Positions 9,755-21,330 are shown, numbered from the stretch's first letter. The stretch is 64,000 nt of DNA from Bacillus pseudomycoides (GCF_002582035.1 NZ_NUQE01000039.1:62001-126000), one strand, 5' to 3'. The notes: a model not told the origin generated them from the letters alone. Translations and numbers: made by a program.

Positions 9755-12700
9755 ATGTCATTAACAAACGAACAACAAGAGCGATTTCAAATTTTGCTCC
9801 AACAGTTACAAATGCCTGAAGACCTTATCAATCAATATTTACAAGGTGGTGGCATTCAAAGGTTAGTTGTTGATAAAGCAAATAAGAGTTGGCATTTTGA
9901 TTTACAAGTACCACGTATTTTACCAACAGAATTATATGAATTGCTTGAAACACAGCTTAAGCAGTCATTTTCTCATATTGCAAAAACGTCATTTTCACTA
10001 GAAACAGAGAATAAGCAATTTACAGAAGAAGAGGTCAAGGCGTATTGGCCGCTCTGTACAGATCGAATTACTTTCTCGCCTATGTTTGCGTATTTAAAAA
10101 AGCAACTTCCGCATGTAAACGGAGTGAAGTTGTTACTTGATGTGAATAATGATTTAGAATCTACTGCGCTAAAGAAAAATCTTGCGAAGCCAGTCGGAGA
10201 CCAATATGAAGTTTTTGGATTTCCTCGTTTTCAGCTAGAAACAAATATAAAACAAAATGAAGAGGAAGTTCAAAAGTTTCGTGAACAAACACAGCAAGAG
10301 GATCGTCAGCGTGTTATACAAGCCATGGAAGAAATGGCAAAACGACAGGCGGAAGAACAAAATGAAATGGTGCATGAGGGACCTATTGTTCTTGGCTACT
10401 TGATTAAGCCTGATGAAGAAATTACACCACTTCGTGAAATTCAAGACGAGGAACGGAGAAAAACAGTACAAGGTTATGTATTTCATGTTGAAACAAAAGA
10501 ACTGCGAAGCGGGCGTACGTTATTGACATTAAAGATAACTGATTATACCGATTCCATTATGATTAAAATGTTCTCACGCGATAAAGAAGATATTCCGCTT
10601 CTACAATCGTTGAAAAAAGGAATGTGGGTAAAAGCGCGTGGATCCGTTCAAAACGATACGTTTGTTCGAGACTTGGTCATGATTGCAAACGATATTAATG
10701 AAATAACAGGGCCGTCTCGGAAAGATAAAGCACCTGAGGGAGAAAAAAGGGTAGAGCTTCATATGCATACACCTATGAGCCAAATGGATGCTGTAACATC
10801 TGCATCTACACTTGTGAGTCAAGCGGCAAAATGGGGACATGAAGCAGTAGCTGTGACAGACCATGCTGTTGCGCAATCTTTTCCTGAAGCGTATTCTGCT
10901 GGGAAAAAAGCAGGAATTAAAGTGATTTTTGGCGTAGAGGCGAACCTTGTTAATGATGGTGTACCAATTGCGTATAATGAAGAACATCGACTACTTGCTG
11001 ATGAGACATATGTTGTATTTGACGTTGAGACGACAGGGTTATCAGCTGTATATGATACGGTTATTGAGCTTGCTGCTGTGAAAGTAAAAGGCGGAGAAAT
11101 TATCGAGCGTTTTGAATCCTTTGCAAATCCACATCAACCGTTATCAGCAACAATCATCGAATTAACAGGTATTACAGACGATATGTTAACGGATGCACCA
11201 GAAGTAGAAGAAGTATTTAAAAAGTTTGAACAGTGGATTGGTGATCATACACTTGTAGCTCATAATGCAAGCTTTGATATGGGGTTCTTAAACGTTGGAT
11301 TTAAGAAAAGTGGGCTAGAAAAAACGAAAAATCCAGTTATCGATACGTTAGAGTTGGCTCGTTTCTTATTTCCAGAGATGAAAAACCATCGTTTAAATAC
11401 GTTATGTAAAAAGCTTGATATTGAATTAACACAACATCACCGTGCCATTTATGATACAGAAGCAACTGGTTATTTGCTTGTGAAAATGTTAAAGAGTGTA
11501 ATTGAAAAAGGATTTGAATATCACGATCAGTTAAATGACAGTATGGGACAAGGTGATGCGTATAAACGTGGACGTCCAAGTCATGTGACGCTGCTTGCAA
11601 CATCGGATGAAGGGCTGAAGAACTTATATAAACTTGTTTCTTACGCGCATCTTCAATACTTCTACCGTGTACCGCGTATTCCGCGTTCTTTATTAAAGAA
11701 GTATCGCGAAGGTATATTAGTTGGTACAGCTTGTGATAAAGGCGAAGTATTTGAAGCGATGATGCAAAAGGCACCAGAAGAAGTAGAGGAGATTGCACAG
11801 TTTTATGACTACATCGAGGTTATGCCTCCAGAAGTGTTACGACATTTGGTGGAGCTTGAGCTCGTTCGTGATGAGGGTCAATTAAAAACAATTATTTCGA
11901 ACTTAGTAAAGTTAGGTGAAACGTTAGATAAGCCTGTTGTTGCAACAGGAAATGTTCATTATATAAATCCTGAAGATGCAATGTATCGTAAAATTTTAGT
12001 AAGTTCGCAAGGCGGAGCAAATCCATTAAATCGTCATTCATTGCCTCCTGTGTATTTCCGAACAACAGATGAAATGCTAGATTGCTTCTCCTTCTTAGGA
12101 GAAGAGAAAGCAAAAGAAATTGTTGTAACAAATACGAAAAAAGTCGCATCGATGATTGGTGAAGTGAAGCCTGTAAAAGATGACCTTTACACTCCAAAAA
12201 TTGAGGGTGCTGATGATGAAACGCGGGATATGAGTTACGAAATGGCGCGGAGTATTTACGGGGATGAACTTCCAGAAATTGTAGAAGCCCGTTTAGAAAA
12301 AGAATTGAAAAGTATTATTGGGCATGGATTTGCTGTTATTTATTTGATTTCACATAAGTTAGTAAAGAAATCTCTTGTTGATGGCTATCTTGTTGGTTCA
12401 CGTGGTTCGGTTGGTTCGTCATTTGTTGCGACAATGATGGAGATTACAGAGGTAAATCCTTTGCCGCCGCATTATGTTTGTCCAAATTGTAAACAATCAC
12501 AGTTCTTTAATGATGGTTCGGTTGGTTCTGGATTTGATTTACCTGATAAAGATTGTCCAAACTGCGGAATTGCATATAAAAAAGATGGTCATGATATTCC
12601 GTTCGAAACGTTCCTAGGCTTTAAAGGAGATAAAGTTCCGGATATTGATTTGAACTTCTCAGGAGAATATCAACCTCGCGCTCATAACTATACGAAAGTG

Positions 12701-14059
12701 CTGTTTGGTGAAGATAATGTATATCGTGCCGGAACAATTGGTACAGTTGCTGAAAAAACGGCGTATGGTTATGTGAAAGGTTATGCATCAGACCATAATT
12801 TAACGATACGAGGAGCAGAAGTGGATCGTCTTGTAGCGGGTTGTACTGGTGTTAAGCGAACGACGGGGCAACATCCAGGTGGTATTATCGTAGTCCCAGA
12901 TTACATGGATGTCTTTGATTTTACACCTATTCAATTTCCAGCAGATTCTTTAGATGCCGAATGGAGAACAACACATTTTGATTTCCATTCTATCCATGAT
13001 AATTTATTAAAACTTGATATACTTGGACACGACGATCCGACAGTTATTCGTATGTTGCAAGATTTGAGTGGAGTTGATCCAAAGACAATTCCGACTGATG
13101 ATCCAGAAGTAATGAAAATTTTCTCAGGTACAGAATCGCTTGGTGTAACAGAAGAGCAAATTAACTGTAAAACAGGTACGCTTGGTATACCGGAATTTGG
13201 TACAAAATTCGTTCGTCAAATGTTAGAAGAAACGAAGCCAACCACATTCTCCGAGCTTGTCCAAATTTCGGGGTTATCTCACGGCACAGATGTATGGCTC
13301 GGAAACGCAAATGAGTTAATCTATGATGGTACATGTACACTGAGTGAAGTAATCGGTTGTCGTGATGACATTATGGTATATTTAATTTACCAAGGTTTAG
13401 AACCATCTTTAGCGTTTAAAATTATGGAATCTGTACGTAAGGGGAAAGGTGTGCCTCCAGAGTGGGAAGAGGAAATGCGTAATAATAATGTGCCAGGATG
13501 GTATATTGATTCATGTAAAAAGATTAAGTACATGTTCCCAAAAGCCCATGCGGCAGCGTATGTATTAATGGCTGTGCGTATTGCATATTTCAAAGTTCAT
13601 TTTGCACTCTTGTTCTATGCAGCATATTTCACAGTTCGTGCAGACGATTTTGATTTAGATGCGATGGTAAAAGGTTCAGCGTCCATCCGCGCTAAAATTG
13701 ATGAAATTACGCAAAAAGGATTAGATGCATCGCCGAAAGAGAAAAGTTTACTAACAGTATTAGAGATGACACTTGAAATGTGTGAACGTGGTTATTCATT
13801 CCAAAAAGTTGATTTATATCGCTCTAGTGCAACTGATTTTATTATTGATGGAAATACATTGATTCCACCATTTAATGCAATACCTGGTCTTGGTACAAAT
13901 GCTGCACTGAATATTGTAGCAGCACGTGAAAATGGCGAGTTCTTATCGAAAGAGGATTTACAGCAGCGCAGTAAGATTTCAAAAACAATTATTGAGTATT
14001 TAGACAGTCAAGGTTGTTTAGGAGAATTGCCAGATCAAAACCAGCTATCTCTATTCTAA
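9755..14059 (+). CDS. polC: DNA polymerase III alpha subunit, Gram-positive PolC type
   Basis: A 1434-residue replicative polymerase with built-in 3'-5' proofreading. In order: N-terminal domains, an OB fold, and a PHP domain beginning with the metal motif HMH at residues 336-338. The PHP domain is split by an inserted DnaQ-like exonuclease (VFDVETTGL, Asp423/Glu425, with [11 protein letters not shown] and [11 protein letters not shown]). Next come a zinc knuckle (CPNC at 909-912 and 934-937), the polymerase active site PDIDLNF (Asp963, Asp965), and a C-terminal helix-hairpin-helix region ([12 protein letters not shown]). I chose the ATG at 9755 behind GGAGG. An upstream extension from 9689 runs through the proS terminator and is not credible. 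Confidence 0.98.
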   Translation: MSLTNEQQERFQILLQQLQMPEDLINQYLQGGGIQRLVVDKANKSWHFDLQVPRILPTELYELLETQLKQSFSHIAKTSFSLETENKQFTEEEVKAYWPLCTDRITFSPMFAYLKKQLPHVNGVKLLLDVNNDLESTALKKNLAKPVGDQYEVFGFPRFQLETNIKQNEEEVQKFREQTQQEDRQRVIQAMEEMAKRQAEEQNEMVHEGPIVLGYLIKPDEEITPLREIQDEERRKTVQGYVFHVETKELRSGRTLLTLKITDYTDSIMIKMFSRDKEDIPLLQSLKKGMWVKARGSVQNDTFVRDLVMIANDINEITGPSRKDKAPEGEKRVELHMHTPMSQMDAVTSASTLVSQAAKWGHEAVAVTDHAVAQSFPEAYSAGKKAGIKVIFGVEANLVNDGVPIAYNEEHRLLADETYVVFDVETTGLSAVYDTVIELAAVKVKGGEIIERFESFANPHQPLSATIIELTGITDDMLTDAPEVEEVFKKFEQWIGDHTLVAHNASFDMGFLNVGFKKSGLEKTKNPVIDTLELARFLFPEMKNHRLNTLCKKLDIELTQHHRAIYDTEATGYLLVKMLKSVIEKGFEYHDQLNDSMGQGDAYKRGRPSHVTLLATSDEGLKNLYKLVSYAHLQYFYRVPRIPRSLLKKYREGILVGTACDKGEVFEAMMQKAPEEVEEIAQFYDYIEVMPPEVLRHLVELELVRDEGQLKTIISNLVKLGETLDKPVVATGNVHYINPEDAMYRKILVSSQGGANPLNRHSLPPVYFRTTDEMLDCFSFLGEEKAKEIVVTNTKKVASMIGEVKPVKDDLYTPKIEGADDETRDMSYEMARSIYGDELPEIVEARLEKELKSIIGHGFAVIYLISHKLVKKSLVDGYLVGSRGSVGSSFVATMMEITEVNPLPPHYVCPNCKQSQFFNDGSVGSGFDLPDKDCPNCGIAYKKDGHDIPFETFLGFKGDKVPDIDLNFSGEYQPRAHNYTKVLFGEDNVYRAGTIGTVAEKTAYGYVKGYASDHNLTIRGAEVDRLVAGCTGVKRTTGQHPGGIIVVPDYMDVFDFTPIQFPADSLDAEWRTTHFDFHSIHDNLLKLDILGHDDPTVIRMLQDLSGVDPKTIPTDDPEVMKIFSGTESLGVTEEQINCKTGTLGIPEFGTKFVRQMLEETKPTTFSELVQISGLSHGTDVWLGNANELIYDGTCTLSEVIGCRDDIMVYLIYQGLEPSLAFKIMESVRKGKGVPPEWEEEMRNNNVPGWYIDSCKKIKYMFPKAHAAAYVLMAVRIAYFKVHFALLFYAAYFTVRADDFDLDAMVKGSASIRAKIDEITQKGLDASPKEKSLLTVLEMTLEMCERGYSFQKVDLYRSSATDFIIDGNTLIPPFNAIPGLGTNAALNIVAARENGEFLSKEDLQQRSKISKTIIEYLDSQGCLGELPDQNQLSLF

Positions 14060-14075
14060 TAGGCAGGAAAAGTCT

Positions 14076-14104
14076 TTGCAAAACCATGGTTGCTATGATA
14101 TACT
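14076..14104 (+). promoter_or_regulatory. SigA promoter of the rimP-nusA-infB operon
   Basis: TTGCAA at 14076-14081, a 17-bp spacer and TATACT at 14099-14104. Both boxes and the spacing are good. Transcription would start near 14111, some 290 nt before rimP. Confidence 0.65.
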
Positions 14105-14110
14105 AGTAAG

Positions 14111-14401
14111 CGAGATAACCATGTCATGTATATTTTTTTAAAAAAAAGAGTGGGGAAACCCACTCTTTCGTGTTACTATCTATGTTTCTGCGCCGAGATG
14201 ATAGATGAGGCGCTGCTGTCGTATATACATATTTTGTTACAAGTTTTACTTCTTAAATTTGGTAATACTAAGACAGATATTCCCTGCTTATTGGCAGGGG
14301 CTTTTGTTAGCTAACGAGAAAGAATATATAAGCTGCGTTGGTTAACTATACGCAGAGTGAAATCTTTCAGACGGCACATGGCGGCAGAAAGGAGGCTGTT
14401 T
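14111..14401 (+). promoter_or_regulatory. Long structured leader of the rimP operon
   Basis: About 290 nt without a gene. Near its 5' end a stem AAAGAGTGGG/CCCACTCTTT (about 14145-14167) is followed by TTTC. Near its 3' end CCCTGC/GCAGGG (about 14282-14298) is followed by CTTTTGTT, then the palindrome GTTAGCTAAC (about 14306-14315). The 3' hairpin looks like a weak terminator, so the leader may attenuate. A leader upstream of rimP (ylxS) is known from Bacillus, and its ligand or mechanism cannot be read here. Confidence 0.5.
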
Positions 14402-14872
14402 ATGGATAAGAAAGTTACAGAAATTGTTGAAGCACTTGCGCAGCCAATTGTCGAAGAGCTTGGTCTTGAGCTTGTAGATGTAGAGTATGTGAAAGAAGGA
14501 AAAGATTGGTTTTTACGCGTATCCATTGACTCTGATACAGGAGTAGATATTGAGGAATGCGGCGCGGTAAGTGAGCAATTAAGTGAAGCTTTAGATAAAG
14601 AGGATCCAATTCCTCATCTTTACTTTTTAGATGTATCCTCTCCAGGAGCGGAGCGTCCATTAAAGAAAGAAAAAGATTTCCAGCAAGCAGTAGGAAAACA
14701 AGTTGCGATTAAAACATATGAGCCAATCGATGGTGAGAAAATGTTTGAAGGAAAACTACTCGCGTACGATGGAACAACAATCACATTACTATTAACAATT
14801 AAAACACGTAAAAAAGAAATCCAAATTCCAATGGATAAAGTTGCCAATGCGCGACTTGCAGTTACGTTTTAG
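14402..14872 (+). CDS. rimP: Ribosome maturation factor RimP
   Basis: A 156-residue protein that aids late 30S subunit assembly. It has an N-terminal alpha/beta domain ([28 protein letters not shown]) and a C-terminal SH3-like barrel ([13 protein letters not shown]). The first ATG of the open frame, at 14357, would add 15 residues. The ATG at 14402 is preferred because AAAGGAGG lies at the right distance and relatives start MDKKV. First gene of the rimP-nusA-ylxR-ylxQ-infB operon. Confidence 0.95.
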   Translation: MDKKVTEIVEALAQPIVEELGLELVDVEYVKEGKDWFLRVSIDSDTGVDIEECGAVSEQLSEALDKEDPIPHLYFLDVSSPGAERPLKKEKDFQQAVGKQVAIKTYEPIDGEKMFEGKLLAYDGTTITLLLTIKTRKKEIQIPMDKVANARLAVTF

Positions 14873-14889
14873 TAAGAAGGGGGATCCTC

Positions 14890-15990
14890 ATGAGCACTGA
14901 GTTGTTAGATGCTTTGCTCGTATTAGAACAAGAAAAAGGTATAAGCAAAGATATTATTATTGATGCTATTGAAGCAGCTTTAATCTCTGCTTATAAACGA
15001 AATTTTAACCAAGCGCAAAATGTTCGCGTTAGCTTCAACCCTGAAGTTGGAACTATTCAAGTATTAGCGCGTAAAGATGTAGTGGAAAATGTATTTGATC
15101 CACGTCTTGAAATTTCTGTTGAAAAAGCAAGACAAATTAATCCGAACTATCAAGAGGGCGACGTATTAGAAATTGAAGTTACGCCAAAAGATTTCGGACG
15201 TATTGCAGCGCAAACAGCAAAACAAGTTGTGACGCAACGTGTACGCGAGGCAGAGCGTGGCGTTATTTATTCTGAGTTTAGCGATCGTGAAGAAGACATT
15301 ATGGTTGGTATTGTACAACGTCAAGATGCTCGCTTTATTTATGTAAGTTTAGGAAAAGTAGAAGCACTTTTACCTGTAAGTGAGCAAATGCCAAACGAAC
15401 AATATAAACCGCATGATCGCATTCGTGTTTTCATTACAAAAGTAGAGAAAACAACAAAAGGGCCACAAATTTATGTATCTCGTACACATCCAGGTCTTTT
15501 AAAGCGTCTGTTTGAAATTGAAGTGCCAGAGATATATGATGGAACTGTAGAAATTCGTTCTGTAGCACGTGAAGCTGGAGATCGTTCTAAAATCTCTGTG
15601 TACTCTGAAAACATAGACGTAGATCCAGTAGGTTCTTGTGTAGGACCGAAAGGACAACGTGTACAACGCATTGTAGATGAGCTAAAAGGTGAAAAAATTG
15701 ATATTGTTCGCTGGTCAAATGATCCAGTTGAATATGTAGCAAATGCATTGAGTCCATCACAAGTTGTAAAAGTGCTTGTAAACGAAGAAGAAAAAGCAAC
15801 CACTGTAATTGTTCCAGATCATCAGCTTTCTTTAGCGATTGGTAAGCGTGGTCAAAATGCACGACTTGCAGCGAAGTTAACTGCCTGGAAAATTGATATT
15901 AAAAGTGAGTCTGATGCGAAACAACTAGGACTTTTAACAGAAGAAGATATGATGATCGCATTCGATTCTGCTGAAGACGAAATCGAATAG
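14890..15990 (+). CDS. nusA: Transcription termination/antitermination factor NusA
   Basis: A 366-residue RNA polymerase accessory protein affecting pausing, intrinsic termination and antitermination. Domains in order: N-terminal RNAP-binding domain (residues 1-125, MSTELLDALLVLEQEKGISK), S1 domain (about 135-200), then two KH domains (VGSCVGPKGQRVQRIVDEL and LAIGKRGQNARLAAKLT). It lacks the C-terminal acidic repeats of E. coli NusA, as usual for Bacillus. In B. subtilis many terminators are NusA-dependent, so this gene bears on the many weak hairpins in the window. Confidence 0.97.
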   Translation: MSTELLDALLVLEQEKGISKDIIIDAIEAALISAYKRNFNQAQNVRVSFNPEVGTIQVLARKDVVENVFDPRLEISVEKARQINPNYQEGDVLEIEVTPKDFGRIAAQTAKQVVTQRVREAERGVIYSEFSDREEDIMVGIVQRQDARFIYVSLGKVEALLPVSEQMPNEQYKPHDRIRVFITKVEKTTKGPQIYVSRTHPGLLKRLFEIEVPEIYDGTVEIRSVAREAGDRSKISVYSENIDVDPVGSCVGPKGQRVQRIVDELKGEKIDIVRWSNDPVEYVANALSPSQVVKVLVNEEEKATTVIVPDHQLSLAIGKRGQNARLAAKLTAWKIDIKSESDAKQLGLLTEEDMMIAFDSAEDEIE

Positions 15991-16001
15991 AGGTGATGAA
16001 C

Positions 16002-16274
16002 GTGAGCAATCGAAAAGTTCCGTTACGAAAATGTGTTGTAACACAAGAGATGAAATCAAAACGCGAGCTCATTCGCATTGTTCGTTCCAAAGAGGGAGTC
16101 GTGTCTATTGATTTATCAGGCAAACAGTCAGGACGCGGTGCATACTTATCGAAAGATAAAGAATGCATTTCTCAGGCGAAAAAGAAGAATGTCTTGGAAC
16201 ATCACCTAAAAGCGAAAATTGATGACTCTCTTTATGAAGAGCTAATTGAGCTTGTAGAGAAGGAGTCGAAGTAA
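16002..16274 (+). CDS. ylxR: RNase P modulator RnpM (YlxR family)
   Basis: A 90-residue basic protein of the YlxR/DUF448 family, with RKVPLRKCVVTQ at the start and SGRGAYLSK in the middle as the family signature. YlxR has been renamed RnpM because it binds RNase P RNA and modulates its activity. I chose the GTG at 16002 because AGAGGTG lies 6 bases upstream and relatives begin MSNRK. Upstream in-frame GTG and ATG codons fall inside the ribosome binding site. Located between nusA and ylxQ as in other Bacillus. Confidence 0.93.
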   Translation: MSNRKVPLRKCVVTQEMKSKRELIRIVRSKEGVVSIDLSGKQSGRGAYLSKDKECISQAKKKNVLEHHLKAKIDDSLYEELIELVEKESK

Positions 16275-16586
16275 GTGTCCAATTGGAAATCGTTTTTAGG
16301 GCTAGCTAATCGGGCCCGAAAGATTATATCGGGTGAAGAGCTTGTTTTAAAAGAAGTTCGAGGCGGTAAGGCAAAGCTCGTATTGCTTTCTGAAGATGCG
16401 TCAGCAAATACAACAAAGCGTATTACGGACAAAACAACGTTCTACAACGTACCAATGAGAAAAGTCGAAAATCGACAAGAGTTAGGGCATGCGATTGGGA
16501 GAGAAGAACGAGTCGTTGTAGCGGTGTTAGATGACGGCTTTGCTAAGAAGCTGCTTAGCATGCTCGATACAACTTACCGGGGGTGA
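16275..16586 (+). CDS. ylxQ: L7Ae-family RNA-binding protein YlxQ
   Basis: A 103-residue protein of the L7Ae/L30e fold, which binds kink-turn RNA. Conserved stretches are [17 protein letters not shown] and [16 protein letters not shown]. The GTG start follows the ylxR stop with no gap, indicating translational coupling. Its cellular target is not established. It is a non-essential member of the nusA-infB operon. Confidence 0.92.
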   Translation: MSNWKSFLGLANRARKIISGEELVLKEVRGGKAKLVLLSEDASANTTKRITDKTTFYNVPMRKVENRQELGHAIGREERVVVAVLDDGFAKKLLSMLDTTYRG

Positions 16587-16590
16587 AGGT

Positions 16591-18657
16591 ATGAGTAAAA
16601 TTCGAGTATATGAATATGCAAAAAAACACAATATCTCAAGTAAAGATATTATTACAAAACTAAAAGAAATGAATATAGAGGTTTCTAATCATATGGCGAT
16701 GTTAGATGATGAAGTAGTAAACAAGTTAGATAATCAATATAATGATGGAGCAGAAAAAACTTCTGTTGCAGATGAGTTTGAAGTAGAGGAAAAAGTTGTT
16801 CGTAGTAAAAAGAACAGCAATAAGAATAAGAAAAAAGGTAAAGGGAATCAAGACAAACGTCAAGAAAACTTTGCTGGAAGACAACAAACGCAAACGGTAG
16901 AAACACCAGATAAAATCACTTTCTCTGGTACACTTGCTGTAGGCGAATTGGCAAAAAAATTAAGTAAAGAGCCATCTGAAATTATTAAAAAGCTCTTTAT
17001 GCTTGGAATCATGGCAACAATTAACCAAGATTTAGATAAAGAAACAATTGAGCTAATTGCTAGTGATTACGGTATTGAAGTAGAAGAAGAAGTGATTGTT
17101 AGTGAAACAGAATTTGAAACGTTTATGGACGAGCAAGACGATGAAGAAAACTTAAAAGAACGTCCAGCTGTTGTTACAATTATGGGACACGTTGACCATG
17201 GTAAAACAACATTACTTGACTCTATTCGTAATTCAAAAGTAACTGCTGGTGAAGCGGGCGGAATTACACAGCATATCGGTGCATACCAAGTGGAAGTAAA
17301 CGACAAAAAAATTACGTTCTTAGATACACCAGGTCACGCAGCGTTTACAACAATGCGTGCACGCGGTGCGCAAGTTACGGATATTACAATTCTAGTTGTA
17401 GCAGCTGATGACGGTGTTATGCCACAAACGATTGAAGCGATTAACCACGCGAAAGCAGCTGGAGTACCAATTATCGTTGCTGTGAATAAAATGGATAAAC
17501 CATCAGCAAATCCAGACCGTGTAATGCAAGAGTTAACTGAATATGAGTTAGTTCCAGAAGCTTGGGGCGGCGATACAATTTTCGTACCGATTGCTGCGAT
17601 TAAAGGCGAAGGAATTGACAACTTGTTAGAAATGATTCTTCTTGTAAGTGAAGTAGAAGAATATAAGGCAAATCCAAATCGTTATGCAACTGGTACAGTA
17701 ATCGAAGCACAGCTTGATAAAGGTAAAGGAACAATCGCGACATTACTTGTTCAAAACGGTACACTTCGAGTAGGAGACCCAATCGTTGTTGGTACATCAT
17801 TCGGCCGTGTTCGTGCGATGGTAAATGATATTGGTCGTCGTGTAAAAGTTGCTGGTCCGTCTACTCCTGTTGAAATTACAGGCTTAAACGAAGTACCACA
17901 AGCAGGCGATCGCTTTATGGCATTTGCTGATGAGAAGAAAGCGCGTCAAATCGGTGAATCACGTGCACAACAAGCATTGCTTGCACAGCGTGGTGAGAAA
18001 TCTAAATTAAGCCTTGAAGATTTATTCCAACAAATTCAAGAAGGCGATGTAAAAGAAATTAACTTGATTGTGAAAGCAGATGTACAAGGTTCTGTAGAAG
18101 CAATGGCAGCATCACTTCGTAAAATTGATGTTGAAGGCGTGAAAGTGAAAATCATCCATACTGGCGTAGGTGCAATTACAGAATCTGATATTATTTTAGC
18201 TTCTGCATCTAATGCAATCGTAATCGGATTTAACGTACGTCCTGATGTCAATGCGAAACGTACAGCTGAATTAGAAAACGTTGATGTTCGTTTGCACCGT
18301 ATTATTTATAAAGTAATCGAAGAAATCGAAGCAGCAATGCAAGGTATGCTAGACCCTGAATTCGTAGAAAAAGTAATTGGTCAAGCGGAAGTTCGTCAAA
18401 CGTTTAAAGTAACGAAAGTTGGAACAATTGCAGGCTGTTATGTAACTGATGGTAAAATCACACGTGATAGCGGCGTACGTATCATTCGTGATGGTGTAGT
18501 TATTTTCGAAGGACAGCTTGATACGTTAAAACGTTTCAAAGATGACGTAAAAGAAGTTGCACAAAACTATGAGTGTGGTATTACAATTGAACGATATAAT
18601 GATCTTAAAGAAGGGGACATCATTGAGGCGTACATTATGGAAGAAGTGAAGCGATGA
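16591..18657 (+). CDS. infB: Translation initiation factor IF-2
   Basis: A 688-residue GTPase that places fMet-tRNA on the 30S subunit and promotes subunit joining. It has an N-terminal IF2N helix bundle ([20 protein letters not shown]), a lysine/asparagine-rich linker (about residues 72-95) and a second IF2N module. The G domain has GHVDHGKT at 199-206, DTPGHAAF and NKMDKP. Domains II-IV follow to the C-terminus. ATG at 16591 behind GGGGGTGAAGG. Its last codons overlap ylxP by 4 bases (ATGA). Confidence 0.98.
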   Translation: MSKIRVYEYAKKHNISSKDIITKLKEMNIEVSNHMAMLDDEVVNKLDNQYNDGAEKTSVADEFEVEEKVVRSKKNSNKNKKKGKGNQDKRQENFAGRQQTQTVETPDKITFSGTLAVGELAKKLSKEPSEIIKKLFMLGIMATINQDLDKETIELIASDYGIEVEEEVIVSETEFETFMDEQDDEENLKERPAVVTIMGHVDHGKTTLLDSIRNSKVTAGEAGGITQHIGAYQVEVNDKKITFLDTPGHAAFTTMRARGAQVTDITILVVAADDGVMPQTIEAINHAKAAGVPIIVAVNKMDKPSANPDRVMQELTEYELVPEAWGGDTIFVPIAAIKGEGIDNLLEMILLVSEVEEYKANPNRYATGTVIEAQLDKGKGTIATLLVQNGTLRVGDPIVVGTSFGRVRAMVNDIGRRVKVAGPSTPVEITGLNEVPQAGDRFMAFADEKKARQIGESRAQQALLAQRGEKSKLSLEDLFQQIQEGDVKEINLIVKADVQGSVEAMAASLRKIDVEGVKVKIIHTGVGAITESDIILASASNAIVIGFNVRPDVNAKRTAELENVDVRLHRIIYKVIEEIEAAMQGMLDPEFVEKVIGQAEVRQTFKVTKVGTIAGCYVTDGKITRDSGVRIIRDGVVIFEGQLDTLKRFKDDVKEVAQNYECGITIERYNDLKEGDIIEAYIMEEVKR

Positions 18658-18935
18658 TTATCGCTTCACTCTCATTTGAGTGTATGATTTATGATGTGCA
18701 TTCTTTAAAAGAGAAACGAGCAATTTTACAGCGTATTTTAACTCGTGTGAAACAAAGGTACAATGTATCTGTTTCAGAAGTTGGACACCAGGATGTATGG
18801 CAACGTACAGAAATTGCGATTGTTTCCGTATCCTCAAATCGTGTTGTCTGCGAAAAAGAAATGAATCGTGTACTTGCGTACATTGACTCATTTCCTGAGA
18901 TTGAACGTACGATAACACAATTGGAATGGTATTGA
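18654..18935 (+). CDS. ylxP: DUF503 family protein YlxP
   Basis: A 93-residue protein of the DUF503/YlxP family with the start [21 protein letters not shown] and a ferredoxin-like alpha/beta pattern. No biochemical role is established. Conserved placement between infB and rbfA suggests a link to ribosome maturation, which is inference. Its ATG overlaps the infB stop (ATGA), so it is translationally coupled. Confidence 0.92.
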   Translation: MIIASLSFECMIYDVHSLKEKRAILQRILTRVKQRYNVSVSEVGHQDVWQRTEIAIVSVSSNRVVCEKEMNRVLAYIDSFPEIERTITQLEWY

Positions 18936-18950
18936 ATGAGGTGATTAGTT

Positions 18951-19307
18951 ATGAAGCTACGTGCAAATCGCGTGGGCGAGCAAATGAAGAAAGAATTAGG
19001 CGAAATTATCAGTCGCAAAATTAAAGATCCACGTATCGGTTTTGTGACGGTAACAGATGTACAAGTAAGTGGAGATTTACAAATTGCCAAAGTATATATT
19101 TCTGTTTTAGGAGACGAAGAGCAGAAGGAAAATACGTTAAAAGGCTTAGCAAAGGCGAAAGGTTTTATTCGTTCCGAAATTGGACAACGTATTCGTCTTC
19201 GTAAAACACCTGAAATCTCATTTGAATTTGATGAATCGATTGGATATGGTCATCGAATTGATACACTTTTACACGAAATTAATAAAGACGGTAAACGTGA
19301 AGAATAA
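18951..19307 (+). CDS. rbfA: 30S ribosome-binding factor A
   Basis: A 118-residue KH-fold protein that acts on the 16S rRNA 5' helix in late 30S maturation and cold adaptation. Family motifs are [27 protein letters not shown] and [17 protein letters not shown] behind GAGGTGA. A strong terminator starts at its stop codon, yet truB follows 78 bases later without a good promoter of its own, so some read-through is likely. Confidence 0.97.
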   Translation: MKLRANRVGEQMKKELGEIISRKIKDPRIGFVTVTDVQVSGDLQIAKVYISVLGDEEQKENTLKGLAKAKGFIRSEIGQRIRLRKTPEISFEFDESIGYGHRIDTLLHEINKDGKREE

Positions 19308-19336
19308 TGGATAGACACTTGTCTATCCATTTTTTT
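19307..19336 (+). terminator. Terminator after rbfA
   Basis: A perfect 10-bp stem (19307-19316 with 19321-19330), a 4-nt loop and a T run. It starts on the last base of the rbfA stop codon. Confidence 0.92.
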
Positions 19337-19385
19337 CAATCTGAAGTAAATTTGACATACAAAAGTATAACAATGAGGTGAACAT

Positions 19386-20309
19386 ATGGAAGGTGTAGTG
19401 TTATTGCATAAACCAAAAGGAATGACATCGCATGATTGCGTATTTAAGTTAAGAAAAATATTAAGAGAGAAACGCATAGGGCATACAGGAACTTTAGATC
19501 CGGATGTAACAGGTGTATTACCGATTTGTGTGGGACGTGCTACAAAAATCGCTCAGTTTTTAACGAGTGAAACAAAAACATATGAAGGTGAAGTCACGCT
19601 GGGCTTTTCGACAACTACAGAAGATGCTTCAGGTGAAATTGTTGAAAAACAAGATGTAAATCGTGTGATTACACGTAAAGAAGTAGAATCCGTATTAGCG
19701 GAATTAACAGGAACACTTGAACAAGTACCACCGATGTACTCTGCTGTAAAAGTAAATGGAAAGAAACTATATGAATATGCACGGGCAGGAATAGAAGTAG
19801 AGCGTCCAGTTCGTACCATTACGATTCATGATTTTACTTTACTTGATGACCGTGAAGTGTTTGAGGGGGCAACAGTTTCCTTCCGTTTTCGAGTGACTTG
19901 TAGCAAAGGAACATACGTAAGAACATTGGCTGTGATGATTGGTGAAAAACTTGGATTCCCAGCGCATATGTCGGATCTTGTACGAACAGCATCAGGAGAG
20001 TTTCACTTAGAAGATTGCATATCATTTGAAGAAATTGAGCAAAACGTGCACAATGGAACAGTGGAATCTATCTTTATTTCCATTGATGAAGCATTACATA
20101 AGTTTCCAAAAATAATTGTTAATGAAGAACAAGCAGAAAAAGTAAAGAATGGTATGTTCTTACTGAATAAAGAGCAATTGACAGCGCCATTTATTACAGT
20201 CTTTGATGAAAATAAACGCTGTTTAGCGATTTATGAGCATCATCCAAAACGTCCAGGGATGTTGAAACCAATGAAAGTACTTGTGAATAATCAAGAATTA
20301 CAGCTATAA
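19386..20309 (+). CDS. truB: tRNA pseudouridine(55) synthase
   Basis: A 307-residue enzyme that makes the universal pseudouridine 55 in the T-loop of tRNAs. The catalytic motif GHTGTLDPDVTGVLP carries the nucleophile Asp38. KETLYEY-type and CSKGTYVRTL motifs and a C-terminal PUA-like domain follow. ATG behind GAGGTG. The order rbfA-truB-ribF is the usual one in Bacillus. Confidence 0.97.
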   Translation: MEGVVLLHKPKGMTSHDCVFKLRKILREKRIGHTGTLDPDVTGVLPICVGRATKIAQFLTSETKTYEGEVTLGFSTTTEDASGEIVEKQDVNRVITRKEVESVLAELTGTLEQVPPMYSAVKVNGKKLYEYARAGIEVERPVRTITIHDFTLLDDREVFEGATVSFRFRVTCSKGTYVRTLAVMIGEKLGFPAHMSDLVRTASGEFHLEDCISFEEIEQNVHNGTVESIFISIDEALHKFPKIIVNEEQAEKVKNGMFLLNKEQLTAPFITVFDENKRCLAIYEHHPKRPGMLKPMKVLVNNQELQL

Positions 20310-20352
20310 TGAATAATTAGAAGGATTATTATAGAAAAAGGTGAATTCAAGC

Positions 20353-21324
20353 GTGAAACTCATTCATTTAACTCATCCTCATGCATTAAATAAAGCGGAA
20401 ATAGAGCCTACTGTAATGGCATTAGGGTACTTTGATGGTATTCACTTAGGTCATCAACGTGTCATTCATACTGCAAAAAAGGTGGCGGAAGAACGAGGGT
20501 TTAAAAGTGCTGTTATGACTTTTCATCCGCATCCGTCTGTTGTATTAGGGAAAAAGGAAGCGCATGTAGAGTATATTACGCCTTTACGAAGTAAAGAAAA
20601 AGTAATTGCAAGTTTAGGAATTGATATTTTATATGTTGTGAAATTTGACGAAGCATTTGCAAATTTATTGCCACAACAATTTGTAGATGATTATATCATT
20701 GGGCTGAATGTACAGCATGTTGTAGCAGGCTTTGATTATTCATATGGACGTTTAGGAAAAGGGACGATGGAAACTTTGCCATTTCATGCAAGAGGGGAGT
20801 TTACACAAACCGTGATTGAAAAAGTAGAATTTCAAGAAGAAAAAGTAAGTTCCACATTATTGCGAAAACATATTCGCAATGGAGAAATGGAACAAATACC
20901 ATCTATTTTAGGCAGACCATATACTGTTGAAGGAACAGTTGTTCATGGAGATAAGCGCGGACGCCAAATTGGTTTTCCGACAGCAAATATTGCTCTAAAT
21001 GATGAATATCTTTTACCGCCTGTTGGTGTATACGCCGTTCGAATGAAAGTAAATGATGAGTGGCATGAAGGTGTATGTAATATCGGATATAAACCAACTT
21101 TTAAGGAAAGTGAAAAGCAGCTTTCTATTGAAGTGCATCTTTTTGAATTTCAGCGTGATATATATGATGAGTCTGTTGTTGTAGAGTGGCATATGCGAAT
21201 TCGCGAAGAAAAGAAATTTAATGGTATTGATGAGTTAGTTGCACAAATTGCAAAAGATAAAAAAGTAGCAGAAGATTATTTTAACCGTGCAAATAATATA
21301 CTTGCTTTTTCGAATGAAAAGTAG
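20353..21324 (+). CDS. ribF: Bifunctional riboflavin kinase/FAD synthetase
   Basis: A 323-residue enzyme. The N-terminal nucleotidyl-transferase (ALGYFDGIHLGHQRVI, with the HxGH-type motif) adenylylates FMN to FAD. The C-terminal flavokinase (GRQIGFPTANI, PPVGVYAV) phosphorylates riboflavin. I chose the GTG at 20353 (MKLIHLTHPH) because AAAGGTG lies 9 bases upstream and relatives begin there. An in-frame GTG at 20341 overlaps the ribosome binding site. Called ribC in B. subtilis. Confidence 0.95.
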   Translation: MKLIHLTHPHALNKAEIEPTVMALGYFDGIHLGHQRVIHTAKKVAEERGFKSAVMTFHPHPSVVLGKKEAHVEYITPLRSKEKVIASLGIDILYVVKFDEAFANLLPQQFVDDYIIGLNVQHVVAGFDYSYGRLGKGTMETLPFHARGEFTQTVIEKVEFQEEKVSSTLLRKHIRNGEMEQIPSILGRPYTVEGTVVHGDKRGRQIGFPTANIALNDEYLLPPVGVYAVRMKVNDEWHEGVCNIGYKPTFKESEKQLSIEVHLFEFQRDIYDESVVVEWHMRIREEKKFNGIDELVAQIAKDKKVAEDYFNRANNILAFSNEK

Positions 21325-21330
21325 TATTCT
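21302..21330 (+). promoter_or_regulatory. Candidate SigA promoter of rpsO
   Basis: TTGCTT at 21302-21307, a 17-bp spacer and TATTCT at 21325-21330. It lies across the end of ribF and would start a transcript near 21337, carrying the structured rpsO leader. Confidence 0.45.
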
